From Ceratodon purpureus (Eukaryota > Streptophyta > Bryopsida > Pseudoditrichales > Ditrichaceae): DNA of 64,000 bases. Under the pieces are notes generated by a model that was not told the origin of the DNA, ran no database searches, and saw only the letters and a list, made by a program, of their open reading frames with translations. Positions within the stretch are counted from its first letter, which is position 1, and each line of letters opens with the position of its first letter. Position numbers and translations under genes: made by a program. This document shows positions 25,987-37,479 of the stretch, in pieces. Location of the stretch: NCBI GenBank assembly GCA_014871385.1, contig CM026423.1, forward strand, positions 16,481,690-16,545,689. The letters are read 5' to 3'.

Positions 25987-26214
25987 TTACAACTTTGTCT
26001 TTATATCATGAGATGGACTTGTTGTTTCTAAATTTTTGGCCAACATATGTCCTTGTAGAAACGTTACAAGAGTCTTACACTTTGCTTGACTAGAAGGTCT
26101 AACCCAACCATCACATGATGACCGGTATTCTTCACCAACATGTGCATTAAGTACAATTTGATCTACAAGTTTTGATTTATCACATCCTCCTTTTTCTTGC
26201 ATAGATTTATCCAT
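25987..26214 (-). CDS. Small hypothetical ORF, 75 aa
   Basis: Complete ATG-to-stop frame, hydrophilic, with four Cys, no homologous family recognised and no introns needed. It lies about 550 bp upstream of the kelch-like gene on the same strand. Its base composition is less AT-rich than its surroundings, which favours coding slightly. Could be a chance frame or an upstream exon of an unidentified gene. Confidence 0.2.
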   Translation of the reverse strand: MDKSMQEKGGCDKSKLVDQIVLNAHVGEEYRSSCDGWVRPSSQAKCKTLVTFLQGHMLAKNLETTSPSHDIKTKL

Positions 26215-27076
26215 GGTGAACTATTTTGATATTTTAATGCTTATTTTTATTTGAATTCTAATATTTAATACAAATTGTTTTACCTTTATAACAAGGTTGC
26301 ATGTTTATCATATTATATGTTTCTAGCATTATCTTATTTTATCAAACCTAATATACAATAATTCATAAAGATATAATTTAAAATTTATAACTAATTTAAA
26401 AATATACATAACATGCAACTTTTGGAATACATAAAGACACGCCTCTTCATCTACTAAAAACTATAAGTTACAAGTTATTATCTTCTTTGTTCTAACGTGT
26501 AGTTTTTTTAAGTGTCGCAATAAATGTGACATTTAAAAATTCCATGAAATTGAAATGCTTGTATTAAAGCCTTCCATCTTTATTTCCTTGTAACGTAATA
26601 GAATACTTATAATCTGTCTTATAAGAACTTGAACATCTAATAAATAATACTACCCCTTTACCACACAACTTATTATATAGTTATTTTTTATTTTTGTATT
26701 ATTATAAAAAATTATGCAAAAAAGAAGTCTGATTATGCTCATTTGAAGGTGCTTAAATGTTTAAGTGTTTCATTTATTAGAATTTTATTGAATATTGTAG
26801 TTGAACCAAACATGATGAATATTTCAAAGAAATAGTTTTTAAAAATAATCCTCTATATAAAACAAGAAAGCATTAATGTGAGTCAATAAAGTTTTTTTAT
26901 TGTATCCTACCATTGCTATATAGTTTTAGAATTTATATATCAAACAAAGTTGAATATTAAATGTTAAATTCATATGTTTTGAAGTGTTTGAATATCACAC
27001 TATTTAAGACAAATATGGCATAATGGCTACAATGCTATTGCTCTTCATGTGTTGTTTGTTTTGGCTTCATATAAAT

Positions 27077-27434
27077 GGCGGTTTACACCATAGACTTTTG
27101 ACTTTTGTCATGGTCCGACCTTGTTTTACATTACCTTGAAAAAAAAAGATTGATTGCAAAATTTGAGGTTACCTAAATATGCTATTTTTTGCCAAGTGGA
27201 TAACGTTCCATTGTCCAACAAGTTTTCAATTGGATCGAGGTAAAGACGTTGATCCAACGGAAATCAACAAAACATTTGGGCAAAAAATCAGTGATTGGCG
27301 GAAATTCAATTATTTTGCTATCTTTTAAACCCCGAGTCATCCTGGTCTAAATCCACTTTACACTATGAGAAGTGACCAAACATTTAAAAAATAATTTTTG
27401 ATTTTACATGGTCACGGCTCTAGTGTAAACTGCC
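27077..27434. mobile_element. Possible MITE with 12-bp imperfect TIRs
   Basis: GGCGGTTTACAC at 27077-27088 and GTGTAAACTGCC at 27423-27434 are inverted repeats matching at 11 of 12 positions, 358 bp apart. No convincing target-site duplication is visible, so the call is weak. Confidence 0.3.
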
Positions 27435-28573
27435 CTTAAGTGTACTTCAATTGCAATGTCTTCTCATTCCAGTTGCTGACAAATTCATTTGTTGATTGCA
27501 TGGAACATTCACATACAAGTAACCAAACTCCCTTCTTCAGGCAGGTTTAGCTGTCTCTGCCTTCATTTGAGGCTGTAAGAAATAAATCCTATCACACAAG
27601 GATTCATTTCTGTTTCTTAAGAAGTAAATGTAAGAAGTGTAGGCCAGGACCAGCATTGTGCAACATGAATTGAGCTTATGAACAAGGTACAGTACCTTCG
27701 AATTCTGCTTCAGGGGAAGAATGTGTGATCACTTCAAACGTACTGAGTTCAGGCAATTTGGGTACCCTCCATGTTCGTGATGGCTAGTGCCTGCCCTCCT
27801 TCCAGTCTGGAGCCTTCACATGTGAAAGTTGAGTGTTCTCATCACTTGTGGATTAGATATTGATCGGCTGCCGCACAGTCATGGTGAAGAAATTATGAAC
27901 TTCTGTTCAAACCTATCCAGACCATAACGTGTTTCAGATCTTGTAATTCTGCAGAGTCCGTTGAAGACTACAGGTAAATTACGAGGATTGTAATTTTGAA
28001 TACGAAGGTGTTACGTTCGCAGATGAGCGACTATTCTCATCAGACCATTCTTGTCAATGGTTGCTGAGCAGTTCTCTAAACATTCCGGTGCAGTGGACAT
28101 TGTAATCGTGGTACTTTGTTTTACAATGTTATGGTGAATATGAACGTTCATAGTCTGATATACATAGGATCATGTTAGGAATCAGCTGGGGTTGCAGAAA
28201 CCTCTTAAGACTCAAATTTATCAGAATAGACGCTAGTCATTGCACCGGAATAATACACCTGTCAAATAACATTTGAAATACCTCAAAAAATCTAGGGGAC
28301 AACCGGTTCTCTTGTTCAACGTAATCCTCTGTCGCAGCAGAGAAAATAATCTGTCGTCACCTATATTATTTCCACTATAATAAAATGAGGGAATAGCATC
28401 TGAGCTCAACTCCAGATTCCCTGGAACTACAATAGCATTTTCTCGTCATCAGCTCACTAGTAGTTGGAATGAGATAAAAATCTACGCAATAGTTCTTCAC
28501 ATCACATAAAAAAAAATTGATTTCTGTGGGGGTCAAGGTTTGTTGTGAGTGACAACAACTTCCAAGTAGTGTG

Positions 28574-29721
28574 CTAACACTCCCCACAACTTACGATGGT
28601 TACTGGGCTCTTGGTAGTACCTTCTGAGCTGCCTAAATCATTCAAAGCATCGAGAATCTCTTTCCCTGTGCACAATCACAACGAGTACATCCACTTCAGA
28701 AAACTATTTTGGATGGTCTGAAATATATGTGCATTATGTCAAACTAATCCTTTGGAATTGATGACAGGAATGAACTTGGTACTGAAGGAGGTTGGTAGAT
28801 AGCATACCCTCAATAACTTTGCCGAAGACTACGTGCTTTCCATCCAACTCAGAGCAGTCACCCAACGAGATGAAAAATTGGGTACCTGCCAAGAGAATAC
28901 ACGCTTAACATCCCTGACACTACAGTCGATAGACTGATTTCATATTTATCCAAAGAAATAGCCGTTAACAATGTATAGAACGGGAGCCAGAACATATTCT
29001 AGATGAGTAAAACCTTCCAAAATATGAAATTGTTGTTTTGAGATTAGACATCTGGGGCAGGAAAGCAGCGGCGAGAGTACAGCACTACAAGGCCCTTTAC
29101 AAATTATGCAACTATGGTAACTTGATAACTAGAAAAGAATCCAACTATGGTTTAATTCGACCATCATGTCGAATGTCTTACCATTTGTATGGGGTCCAGT
29201 GTTGGCCATAGAGAGAACTCCCTTGCCCTTGTGCAAAAGCTTGAAATTTTCATCTTCAAACTTTTTTCCATATATTGACTTTCCACACTCTCCACCCTGA
29301 GAATGTATGAGTCAACCATTTCAGAACAGGCCAACCAAGAGATTATACAATAAAACGACGTTGCAAAAAACTGCAGATCGAAGGATCAGGCAAATCATGC
29401 TCCGTAGTGGTCCTGATTTTACGATAATTTCCCCTAACTTGCGGAATCCTTTTGAAGTAGAGTGATCTAAAGAGTCCCTAACCCTAATATCACGGAGTGT
29501 ATGTGCATGAACCTCACCTGAGCTATGAAACCAGGGACAATCCGGTGTATGCTGCTTCCAGCATATGAATTCCCATTATCTCCAGTACACAGAGCTCGAA
29601 AATTTTCAGCAGTTTTAGGAACCTTGTCTGATCGCAGCTCAATCACAAGACGCCCTATGACACCGCCATTGACCGCTAGTTCAAGGTAACATTTAGGAGC
29701 TTTGCTCGACCCACATCCCAT
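28574..29721 (-). CDS. Atypical cyclophilin (peptidyl-prolyl isomerase), acylation-type N-terminus
   Basis: The minus-strand join is 29721-29518, 29296-29182, 28885-28808 and 28665-28574, giving 162 residues. Single cyclophilin domain: [50 protein letters not shown] and [11 protein letters not shown]. By alignment to human CypA the catalytic Arg55, Phe60, Gln63, Ala101, Phe113, Leu122 and His126 are present (R60, F65, Q68, A99, F111, L120, H124). Met61 is Ile66 and Trp121 is Glu119. The loop after QGG is about 7-8 residues shorter than in CypA. The start gives [10 protein letters not shown], a classic N-myristoylation plus palmitoylation pattern (Gly2, Cys3, Ser6). An acceptor at about 29760 upstream of the ATG indicates a spliced 5' UTR. 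An in-frame upstream Met adds 16 residues and would destroy the acylation signal, but it lies across that acceptor. No missing micro-exon is apparent in intron 1. Confidence 0.88.
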
Positions 29722-31050
29722 ATCTTTCTTCTCGAATAACTTTGACAGTTCTTTATACAATCTGCACAATATGACAGGAAAAGTTGCTGTCAGCTAACAT
29801 CTTAGTCCACCTTTCGAATAACATGAACCAGTACCACAGAGGAATCGACCATCCACATAGTTCTCCTGTTTGCAGGGTCTTCAACATCAATGTAACCTTT
29901 TGCTAACATCTATCCAATGGAACCAATCTTGAAAACATGATCCTTTCCTGACTCAATAAATCGTTCACTCTGAATCACCCACGACTATCTCCTGGATTCC
30001 TAGCAGGGGAATAATCACAAGAAACCTAAAGAAAAACAGGCATTACCAATACATAATAAGCTAGCAATAAGATACAGGGAGCTATCTCGGTAGACTACTT
30101 CCAACCAATGATAGCAAACGCCTGCACGAAGGATGTGCAATTACATCGACTGCACATTTCTCTCATACTTGCAAATCTTACCCTTACCAGAGCTCGTCTC
30201 CAGAGGAGCATGCGAAGAAGCAAGGTCATACAACGAGCTGCACCATCAAGGATCTATAAAAACGTATGATTCGAACAAAAGATTGCAACGCACCTAGATG
30301 CAATGTGATTGACGCACCAGCATTACAATACTCCCCAGCTACTGCAAAAATCACCACAACTGTCAGAGCCCCCGGCACAAACCTCCACGGAAACCTCTCT
30401 ACCACTGCTGGCAACGAAACCTAGCCATGCCACAACATCTCAAACACCTCAAGCTCAACGAAAAGAAAAACTCTTCAAATCCCTCTTCAATTCCGCACCC
30501 CTCACGTGGCGATCGTGGCCGTACACCACGACCCACATCGAAACATCATAACTGCAATTACGAACCAGCTATCAATGCTGCTCGAATACTGCTACAGTGA
30601 CCCTTCCCACATTAAGATTCTCCCCACACCACTCCCTCCAGCTCACCCATCCCCTCCAAATTCCCCATCCCGCTCAAAAACCACCACTGATCAATCGCCC
30701 CTCCACCCGAACAACAACCTCCATCCAACAACCAATCCTCACTCCTAGACACCATCACTCCCAAAACAACAACACTAAACTCACCATCCCTGCACACACA
30801 GACACACACACACACACAACATGCACATCATGACCACTACCTTGATGGACCAAAAACAAACCGCAAAACCATACCTTGAGAGCTCCTTCAGAGCAAGGTG
30901 TGATGAGATCCACATGCCATGACCATGGAAGTTGGAGATATAATCCAGTACTCACAGAGTCCAGTACCACCGGTCCATGGAAGATCAACAACAAAAGGTC
31001 AGAGCTTTAAGCCAGGAAGTCAGTCAGGTGCAGAAAACGAGTGATACTTG

Positions 31051-31087
31051 CCAATGCATTGGTGGCTAGATCTGTGCACAGATCTAG
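31051..31087. repeat. Adjacent perfect palindromes (12 bp and 22 bp)
   Basis: CCAATGCATTGG at 31051-31062 and a 22-bp perfect palindrome at 31066-31087, CTAGATCTGTG followed by its complement. They could be dimeric transcription-factor sites. Function not shown. Confidence 0.55.
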
Positions 31088-31999
31088 AAAGCCTCCCCCA
31101 CCTCTAGAGCCTGCAAGAAAGAAAGAGAGCCTGAGAAAGCTTTGGAGAGAGCAAGAGATGAAGAAAGAGAGACTGGGAAAGTCTGAAGGCGACGAGCGAC
31201 AGTGTAGTCTAGTATGGGAAATGAGCTCCAAACAAAACCGACCAGTTATCTACTAAATATGTAGATATCAGTTTCTGGAATCTATGGCACCCGTAGATGG
31301 TGTTGGTTTTTGGGTGGGTAGTGGGATATCAGTTCAAGACCGTTACTGTATCTAAAAGGCTGGGTTATTATCTGATGTGGAGTGTGTTATGTGCAAGGGG
31401 TTGGGATCTAGGATTGTGTGGGTTTGGTGAGGTGAGGGGTTTGGGTGCATGTATGAGGGATTTGGGTGCATGTATGAGGGAATTGTGTGCATGACCCAAA
31501 TGCATTTCCCCCCCAAGGCTATCTTGGGGGTGTGGGTGGAGGGGGTGCTGAGTTGTAATGGGCCTTTTTGGGTTCACTGCAACTTGGGGGAAGAGGGCAG
31601 AGTGCATCAATTGCTGGGAGGGAATTCGGACTGGCAAAATTAGAAATGGGCCTGACTGTTATTCTGATTTTGTGCAATGCTATTTGGAGATGGAATGGAT
31701 TAATCACTGGATTTTGGAAGTTGAGAGAGAGAGAGTGGGACTTGGAATTTGGAAGCTCCAAAAATAGGAGTGAGTGAGGGAAATGTTTGTTGATCGTGGT
31801 CATAGAACGCACAACATGAGGATGGGAAAGTATATGGTTTTGTGATTTAGTGTTACAAGATGGACTCAGTAGTACCAAAAGGGCTTTGTGTTGTTTACTT
31901 TGAGAATGATGTGTGCCTATCTTGAACTAGAATCAGTCAATTGATTCAGTCGTTCATCTTTTAGGAGAGTGTAAGGTTGATAAGAAATTCATTGAATGT

Positions 32000-32001
<2 letters not shown>

Positions 32002-32033
<32 letters not shown>

Positions 32034-32040
32034 AAAAAAA
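32002..32040. repeat. Homopolymer tract C30 then A9
   Basis: Thirty C followed by nine A, then A-rich DNA. Length is probably unstable and may contain assembly error. Confidence 0.9.
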
Positions 32041-33637
32041 TAAAAAATAAAAAGAAATAAAAAAATAAATCATGGAATGTGGAATGAGTTCGTCACGTTT
32101 CGACTCAATGCTTACAAGTTGTTTTTGCAGCAAGCTTATTGTACCAAATTGTTTCATTCCCAATCTTTTGAACTCTTTCACAACAACAATAGGAAGTCGG
32201 TCAAGCCCTTGGAATTATAGGTTGCATCTTTCAATATGGAGGGGGATTGTAATCCATCCTTACAAAAACCACTAAAGTCATTTACATAGCCATCTTCCTA
32301 CCTTAAGACTAACTACACAGAAGTTCAACTTTTAATGAGAAGAATTAGGTCATGGAAAGCAATAACACATTTTCAAAAATATTAATCCTAAAAGAACCAA
32401 GGAGCACAAACTTGACTGTGGCACTATTTTGGATGGTTTGGTAAGATTTAAGATGATTTGAAATAACCTTGTGGAGATAATTTTTGACTGGCATGCTTCA
32501 CATTTAAAAAATAAAATGAAACAGACTTAACGTAAGTTATGGAAAATACATATTCTAGAATATCCAAGTTTTACAGAATGCATCCGACTGTAGAGGTGCA
32601 ACAGCATAATTTTGTTTTTAAATTCCGTCTTTACCTTGGGAATGACCAGGCTGGAATGAAGACTTTTTTTGTATACAGCATGTCATACATGTTTGATGGA
32701 AGTATCACAGAGTCCAAGGAATTAGACTAATTGAGGAAGGAACTAGCATTCATATTCGAATCGTGGATCTCAATGAGAATGACGAGACAGGTCCAAAATC
32801 CTGATAATCAATTCATTAAAGTGTCCAGTAGGATTAGTCTAATATTAGGCTCAAGTGTACCAAATACAAGCCTTACACCCTGCATGTCACGGTGTCACCA
32901 ACACTTCGTTAAATGTTAACAAGCCACCTATCCAGATGTCAACTTTGCAATCAGTCATCTACAAGTAGGCCTCACTATAAAGTAAGTTCACACTAATATC
33001 AAAGAGCTTGCAACCAATATGGTGGCACGATGAAAGGGAGGCAATATACAAAAAATTCAACAGCAGTAACAACAAAAGAGCAAAGTAGATGAGGGATCAG
33101 CTCTTTTTTAAATGAAAAAGTACGGAACTAATTGGAATTAAACAGTCGTATTACAATGATACAGATTACCACGTGGGCGCAGGTACAAAACTAATATTAC
33201 TCGTGACTTGCCAAGGTGAAAGGGAGTGTGCTCTTAAATATCTCAGTCACCAGGCTCAATACAAGATCTGATTTTTGGTGTTATCCTTGATAAACATCAT
33301 GCCTGCAAAAAGGCCACCAAAATTGAGGGAGGCATATTTCAGAAATAGCCAATTACACTAAGTGATTATGTAAATATGTACAAGGGGACCTTTCAAATCT
33401 AAGTTACACTAGAGCAGGTCCAGGATGATGCCTACGTCGGTGGGAGTGGCATGATAAAGGGAGGACTGAAACTCAACCGTATCAAATGCTTCCACACTGA
33501 AACACATCCACAACTAATTGCATCTCATGGAGAAATGAATCAAACACCTGAAATAGGACGTCCACATACTTCACCATTGCCTGCTGGATACAAGGAACCT
33601 TGAGGGTGCGCTTTTGCAGAGCCCCATGCGTAGTGGG

Positions 33638-36600
33638 TCACACAAAGTGAGCTGATATCTCATCGGATGAACTACTGCTTAGCAATGCAACTTCCCGTTG
33701 CAATGTGCAAGTACTTTCCCTTCCTTGTCCCACAGTAATTGACCATTCATGGAAAAAGCCACCTGCTGTAACTACAAATATTCTGGCTCTGAACCATGAC
33801 CCACAACGAATGGGTTGATCAGAATTATTTCAAAACAAAGTGCCGGACCAATTGTACTGGGCTAAGATATTTCAGCATAGTACGTGATAATACGTAGTAT
33901 ATTACGGACTTTCAAATGCTAGAATATGCAAAGTAAACTTCTGAGAGACTGCTATTGCTAATGCAACCAGGCCTTTCTAGAACGCATGGGATAGAGAAAG
34001 TGAAAATTGAAATTTACCTATTGCTGCTGGAGACCGAAGTAGGTCCTTCCTCACCATCTTCGTCTGCGTCTTCCAAATGTGCAGCGATAGCACAATGGCT
34101 GCTCAAATTTGAACGCAGTTAGATTGTAGTGAGCACTAGACTTCAAATCCTACTATTATACGCTTTTCTTAGGGCTCTTCCATGCCGGTACATGTGGGGT
34201 TTCTAGATAAACGACAATTTTTTTTTGCAAAAGACTAAAAGTGCGTCCTCAAGGTTGTGGGGACATTAGCCTCATAACCTTCGAAAAAACTATCATTGAA
34301 TATCTGATACTGAAATATTTTTCCTAGAAGAACTGGAAGGACTAAAAGAGCATACCTGCGAATATTAGGAGGAGATCCATTCTTGATTGTAAGAAAACAG
34401 CGTTCTGATTCAACCATGTCACTCATAGAGTTTGGTATTACCGATGCCAGCAGTCCCGCAGCCATGCCATTACTGTCTCCAAAAAATCGTACTTCCAATG
34501 TAAATAACATATTTGACAAAACGACCCTTTTTGCAAAATTTAGTGCATAATTGTGACAAATGAGTTAGCATATGTGCTTCAGATGACTACGATTTGTTCT
34601 TACCTTGTTTGGCCCACGCTGCTTGTTAAATCCTCGTTTCTGAACAAAGACAAACAGAATGTTTAATGTCAGTTTCATCATGTAACTATTAACCTGAGCA
34701 CCCCTACACTTCTCTATCTCTTCTTTCATAATTATAGAGAAACGCGATAAATTTCAAATAATCTCCAAAAACCACTATGCACAACACAATCGGGAGTCAA
34801 AGAGCCTCGGGCAAATCTACCATGTGAAAAGCCAAAACACAGATGTTCACTGGAAAAAGATATTGAGAAACTGAAACTATGTCTGGCCTGTCTTGTGTGA
34901 AGGATGATTGAAACCAATGTGTTCACTTGTCATTCGGATTTCGTATTCCATCATTGTGGAAACTACTACAAAATGGAGATAGGAGAGCTCAACATACCGA
35001 GATCTTGCAAAATTCCCCAACTTGAATACATGGATTGTACCGGAAGCACATGAAGCAGCAAGAAGTTGTGGAACTTGAGAAGGTGGGCCAAAAGACAAGG
35101 AGTAAATTGTGGCTGGATAACTTCCACGTCGGAAAGTGTATTCCTGCATATTTTTAACAGATTCATCAGCAATAAGCTTACAGACAATAATTGGGAGAGA
35201 TCAAGAATAGCTGTGGCACATTATCGTTTTTACCTTAGATGCTTGGGGTATGCTGTGAACCCTGATTACTGTGCCTTGATCGGAAGCTGTGGCCAGAAGC
35301 AAGCCATCTGAGGAGAAAGACATGGCTGCCAAGGGTGACCGATGTGCTTGTATCTATGAAATGTACATTAGACTACCGTCAGTCTTTATGGTTTAACTCA
35401 AAATATGCACTCCAAAACAGCTTGCTATTAAGTATCAATAGGAACCAGAATATATGACTGATTATGCATCCTCATTAGTAGTTTATATCATGTACTGACT
35501 TATAGTAAAAGATGTTTAAGCATGACATATCCCTATTCATATCACCTGACAGAGAACATGGAGATCCAACGCGTCGTAGACATACACGGACCCATTAGTT
35601 GTGCTTGCCGGTAGAGCCAAGTAGCAATTTTCATGATTTGGGGACAACGCACACAAGCCTTCACAACAGAACGCGTACAGGAGTTAAAAAGGAAAGGGGA
35701 TCAATGGGTGACTCAGCGTCTTAGGACAAATCCTCACGAATCATAAATTTGAACATGGAATAATGACACAGAAATCGTTCTGAACCATACACACTTGATC
35801 AATTGTTTTCAAAGTAACGAGAAACTGAAAAAGGCGAACGATCTACTCAATTACATCGTCATAGTCAGCTCTCAAGCCGCTATGATGCTGTTTTCTTTCT
35901 TTTGGTTAGTAGGCAATAAATCCATCATTCACAAGATACTGAATGTTTCATAACTGCAGGCATTCCACGATATGCTTCGGATGAGTAAGTTAAAGGACCT
36001 CGGGTATTCGAAACTGTGTCAATGGCGTGCAATATCGCGAGTTGGCCAAGCTCATGAATGTACGTTTTTCGCTCCAGCACTACCACCAATCTGTACACAA
36101 CTCAGTCATAAAAGATAATGAAATCATTTGTAAGCGGTTGAAAAGTCGTGCTGAGAATGTTCAACCCCTAAAACATTGGGCATTCTAAGAGGAGGCAATG
36201 TAAAACGAAACCCTCGCCAACATCCATATTTAAAATGCACTTTATTAAGCATATACTGAGCTCCAGTTCAGATCATAAGCCATGAAAAGTATCCGAAACC
36301 TATCTATGCCCCTGGCTTGGTTGAAGCTGACAAATTTCTGTGAGGTTCAAGGAATCAAAGATATGAATTTCAGAGATTAAAAACATTACCTCTTACGGTT
36401 CATCCGCACACAAAGAATGGACGACACAAAGTTGAGTTCTGCTTGGAGGGCGTCGGTAGTCATATTGAAGACACTCAATCGCCGAGGAGAGAGCGCCGGC
36501 TGCGGCAAAATTGACTTCGTCAAAAGCCGTCAAGACATTCTCCAAGGAAGAAAAGAAATATTTTCACTAACAAAAACGTTCCATCTGACCCTAAAAAAAT

Positions 36601-37317
36601 CATAAATGAGGCATAAAAAAACCTGCTGGCCAGCTCCAACAACCGCTACCAAGCTGGTACTAAACAGCATCTCCACCACATTGATCGCTCCTTCAGCTGC
36701 ACAAAAACGATGAACTTCAATCAAAACTCGCAACTCCAAAAAAATCCATGAACTACTCAACTTCCATCCCAACCATATTACCCTAAGCTACAAAATCTCG
36801 TAAAAACCATCAAATCACAAAACTGAGATCCTCTTCGTATAATCTCGAGATTACTTACATCTCTGGTAGTAGCACCGGCAATTATCGCAATTGAATATCT
36901 TGAACCCATCCTTCGTCCCGATCGCCACACAACTGAATCACCCAAAAATCCACAAAAAAATCAATCCGAGAATCATTCTCCAAATTTAAAAAATAACCAA
37001 AACAATCATAAAAACCTAGCCGATCCACGCCAAGGGCTAGCAACCAGTCTGCGCAACCAAACAACACCGCTTTCCAGTAGCCCTAAAACTATGAACATGA
37101 CCTCAAACACCACAACACAAGAGACTTAATTGCAAAATTCCGGCAGTGTGAAAAAAATCCTCTCTCGATCAAGGTGAGAGGAAGAAGAGAAGAAGGTGCA
37201 CGATGAATTATGCGCCTGAGGGGAGGAGAGGAGAGCGGTGAAGTGAAGGTACCTATTGTCCTGGTTGAAGGCGAGCGAGAGAAGCCGGCGAAAACCCGGC
37301 TGCACGGTGAGGCTCAT
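33638..37317 (-). CDS. ATG18: ATG18-type PROPPIN (ATG18b-like), 12 coding exons
   Basis: WD40 beta-propeller of the PROPPIN/WIPI family. Known members bind PI3P on the phagophore and help lipid transfer in autophagy. The minus-strand join is 37317-37253, 36932-36859, 36696-36623, 36499-36390, 36090-35999, 35658-35546, 35353-35234, 35143-34998, 34639-34604, 34472-34356, 34098-34018 and 33788-33638, giving 392 residues. It starts with [21 protein letters not shown]. Conserved blocks are [87 protein letters not shown] and [19 protein letters not shown]. The phosphoinositide-binding FRRG is at 220-223. The C-terminal part ([13 protein letters not shown]) fits the plant ATG18b subgroup. Exon phases all agree. 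The ninth exon (36 bp) is the least certain. Confidence 0.92.
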
Positions 37318-37358
37318 AGCTTCGGGGTGGGGGTGGCGAATCGGGAATTGAGCGCCAT
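37314..37358 (-). promoter_or_regulatory. Upstream ORF overlapping the ATG18 start (ATGA)
   Basis: Minus-strand ATG at 37358 begins a 14-codon frame ([14 protein letters not shown]) that stops at TGA 37316-37314. The stop shares bases with the ATG18 start at 37317-37315, giving ATGA. This geometry suggests translation of ATG18 by reinitiation or leaky scanning, if transcription begins upstream of 37358. Confidence 0.65.
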
Positions 37359-37445
37359 GGATGGTGGTTGCAGGTGGTGGGAATTATGCTACAGCAGCAG
37401 CGATGGCGATGGCGATGGCGAGAGTCTGAGTTGGTGAGACAGACT

Positions 37446-37475
37446 CTGCGAGAGAGAGCGAGCGAGAGAGAAAAT
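37446..37475 (-). promoter_or_regulatory. CT-rich tract upstream of ATG18
   Basis: (GA)n-like sequence on the plus strand, so pyrimidine-rich in the ATG18 sense direction, about 130 bp upstream of the start. Such tracts are common in plant core promoters and 5' UTRs. Confidence 0.4.
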
Positions 37476-37479
37476 TGCT

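Larger units (their letters stand above)
25437..28573. other. Very AT-rich intergenic DNA
   Basis: Upstream of the kelch-like gene and downstream of the cyclophilin gene. Holds a small open frame at 25987-26214 and a possible TIR element at 27077-27434. Otherwise nothing recognised. Confidence 0.45.
29722..33637. other. Long region between cyclophilin and ATG18 genes
   Basis: The first part probably holds the spliced 5' leader of the cyclophilin gene. Proline/His-rich frames at 30309-30833 and the overlapping frames at 31297-31878 lie on both strands and show no domain. They are not supported. Includes palindromes near 31051-31087 and a poly(C)/poly(A) tract at 32002. Confidence 0.4.

Noticed and set aside
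29722..29769. Longer cyclophilin start (16 residues upstream of MGCGSSK)
   Set aside because: The extension crosses a likely 3' splice site at about 29760 and has no counterpart in cyclophilins. MGCGSSK is a better start.
30309..30833. Pro/Thr/His-rich plus-strand frames
   Set aside because: Overlapping frames in C-rich DNA with no domain. They probably lie over the leader or promoter of the minus-strand cyclophilin gene.
31297..31878. Mutually overlapping frames on both strands
   Set aside because: No family motif or splice pattern. Their number reflects GC-rich low-stop sequence.
32002..32040. Poly(C)-poly(A) tract as a functional element
   Set aside because: A simple homopolymer junction that may reflect sequencing or assembly error. 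No context supports a role.
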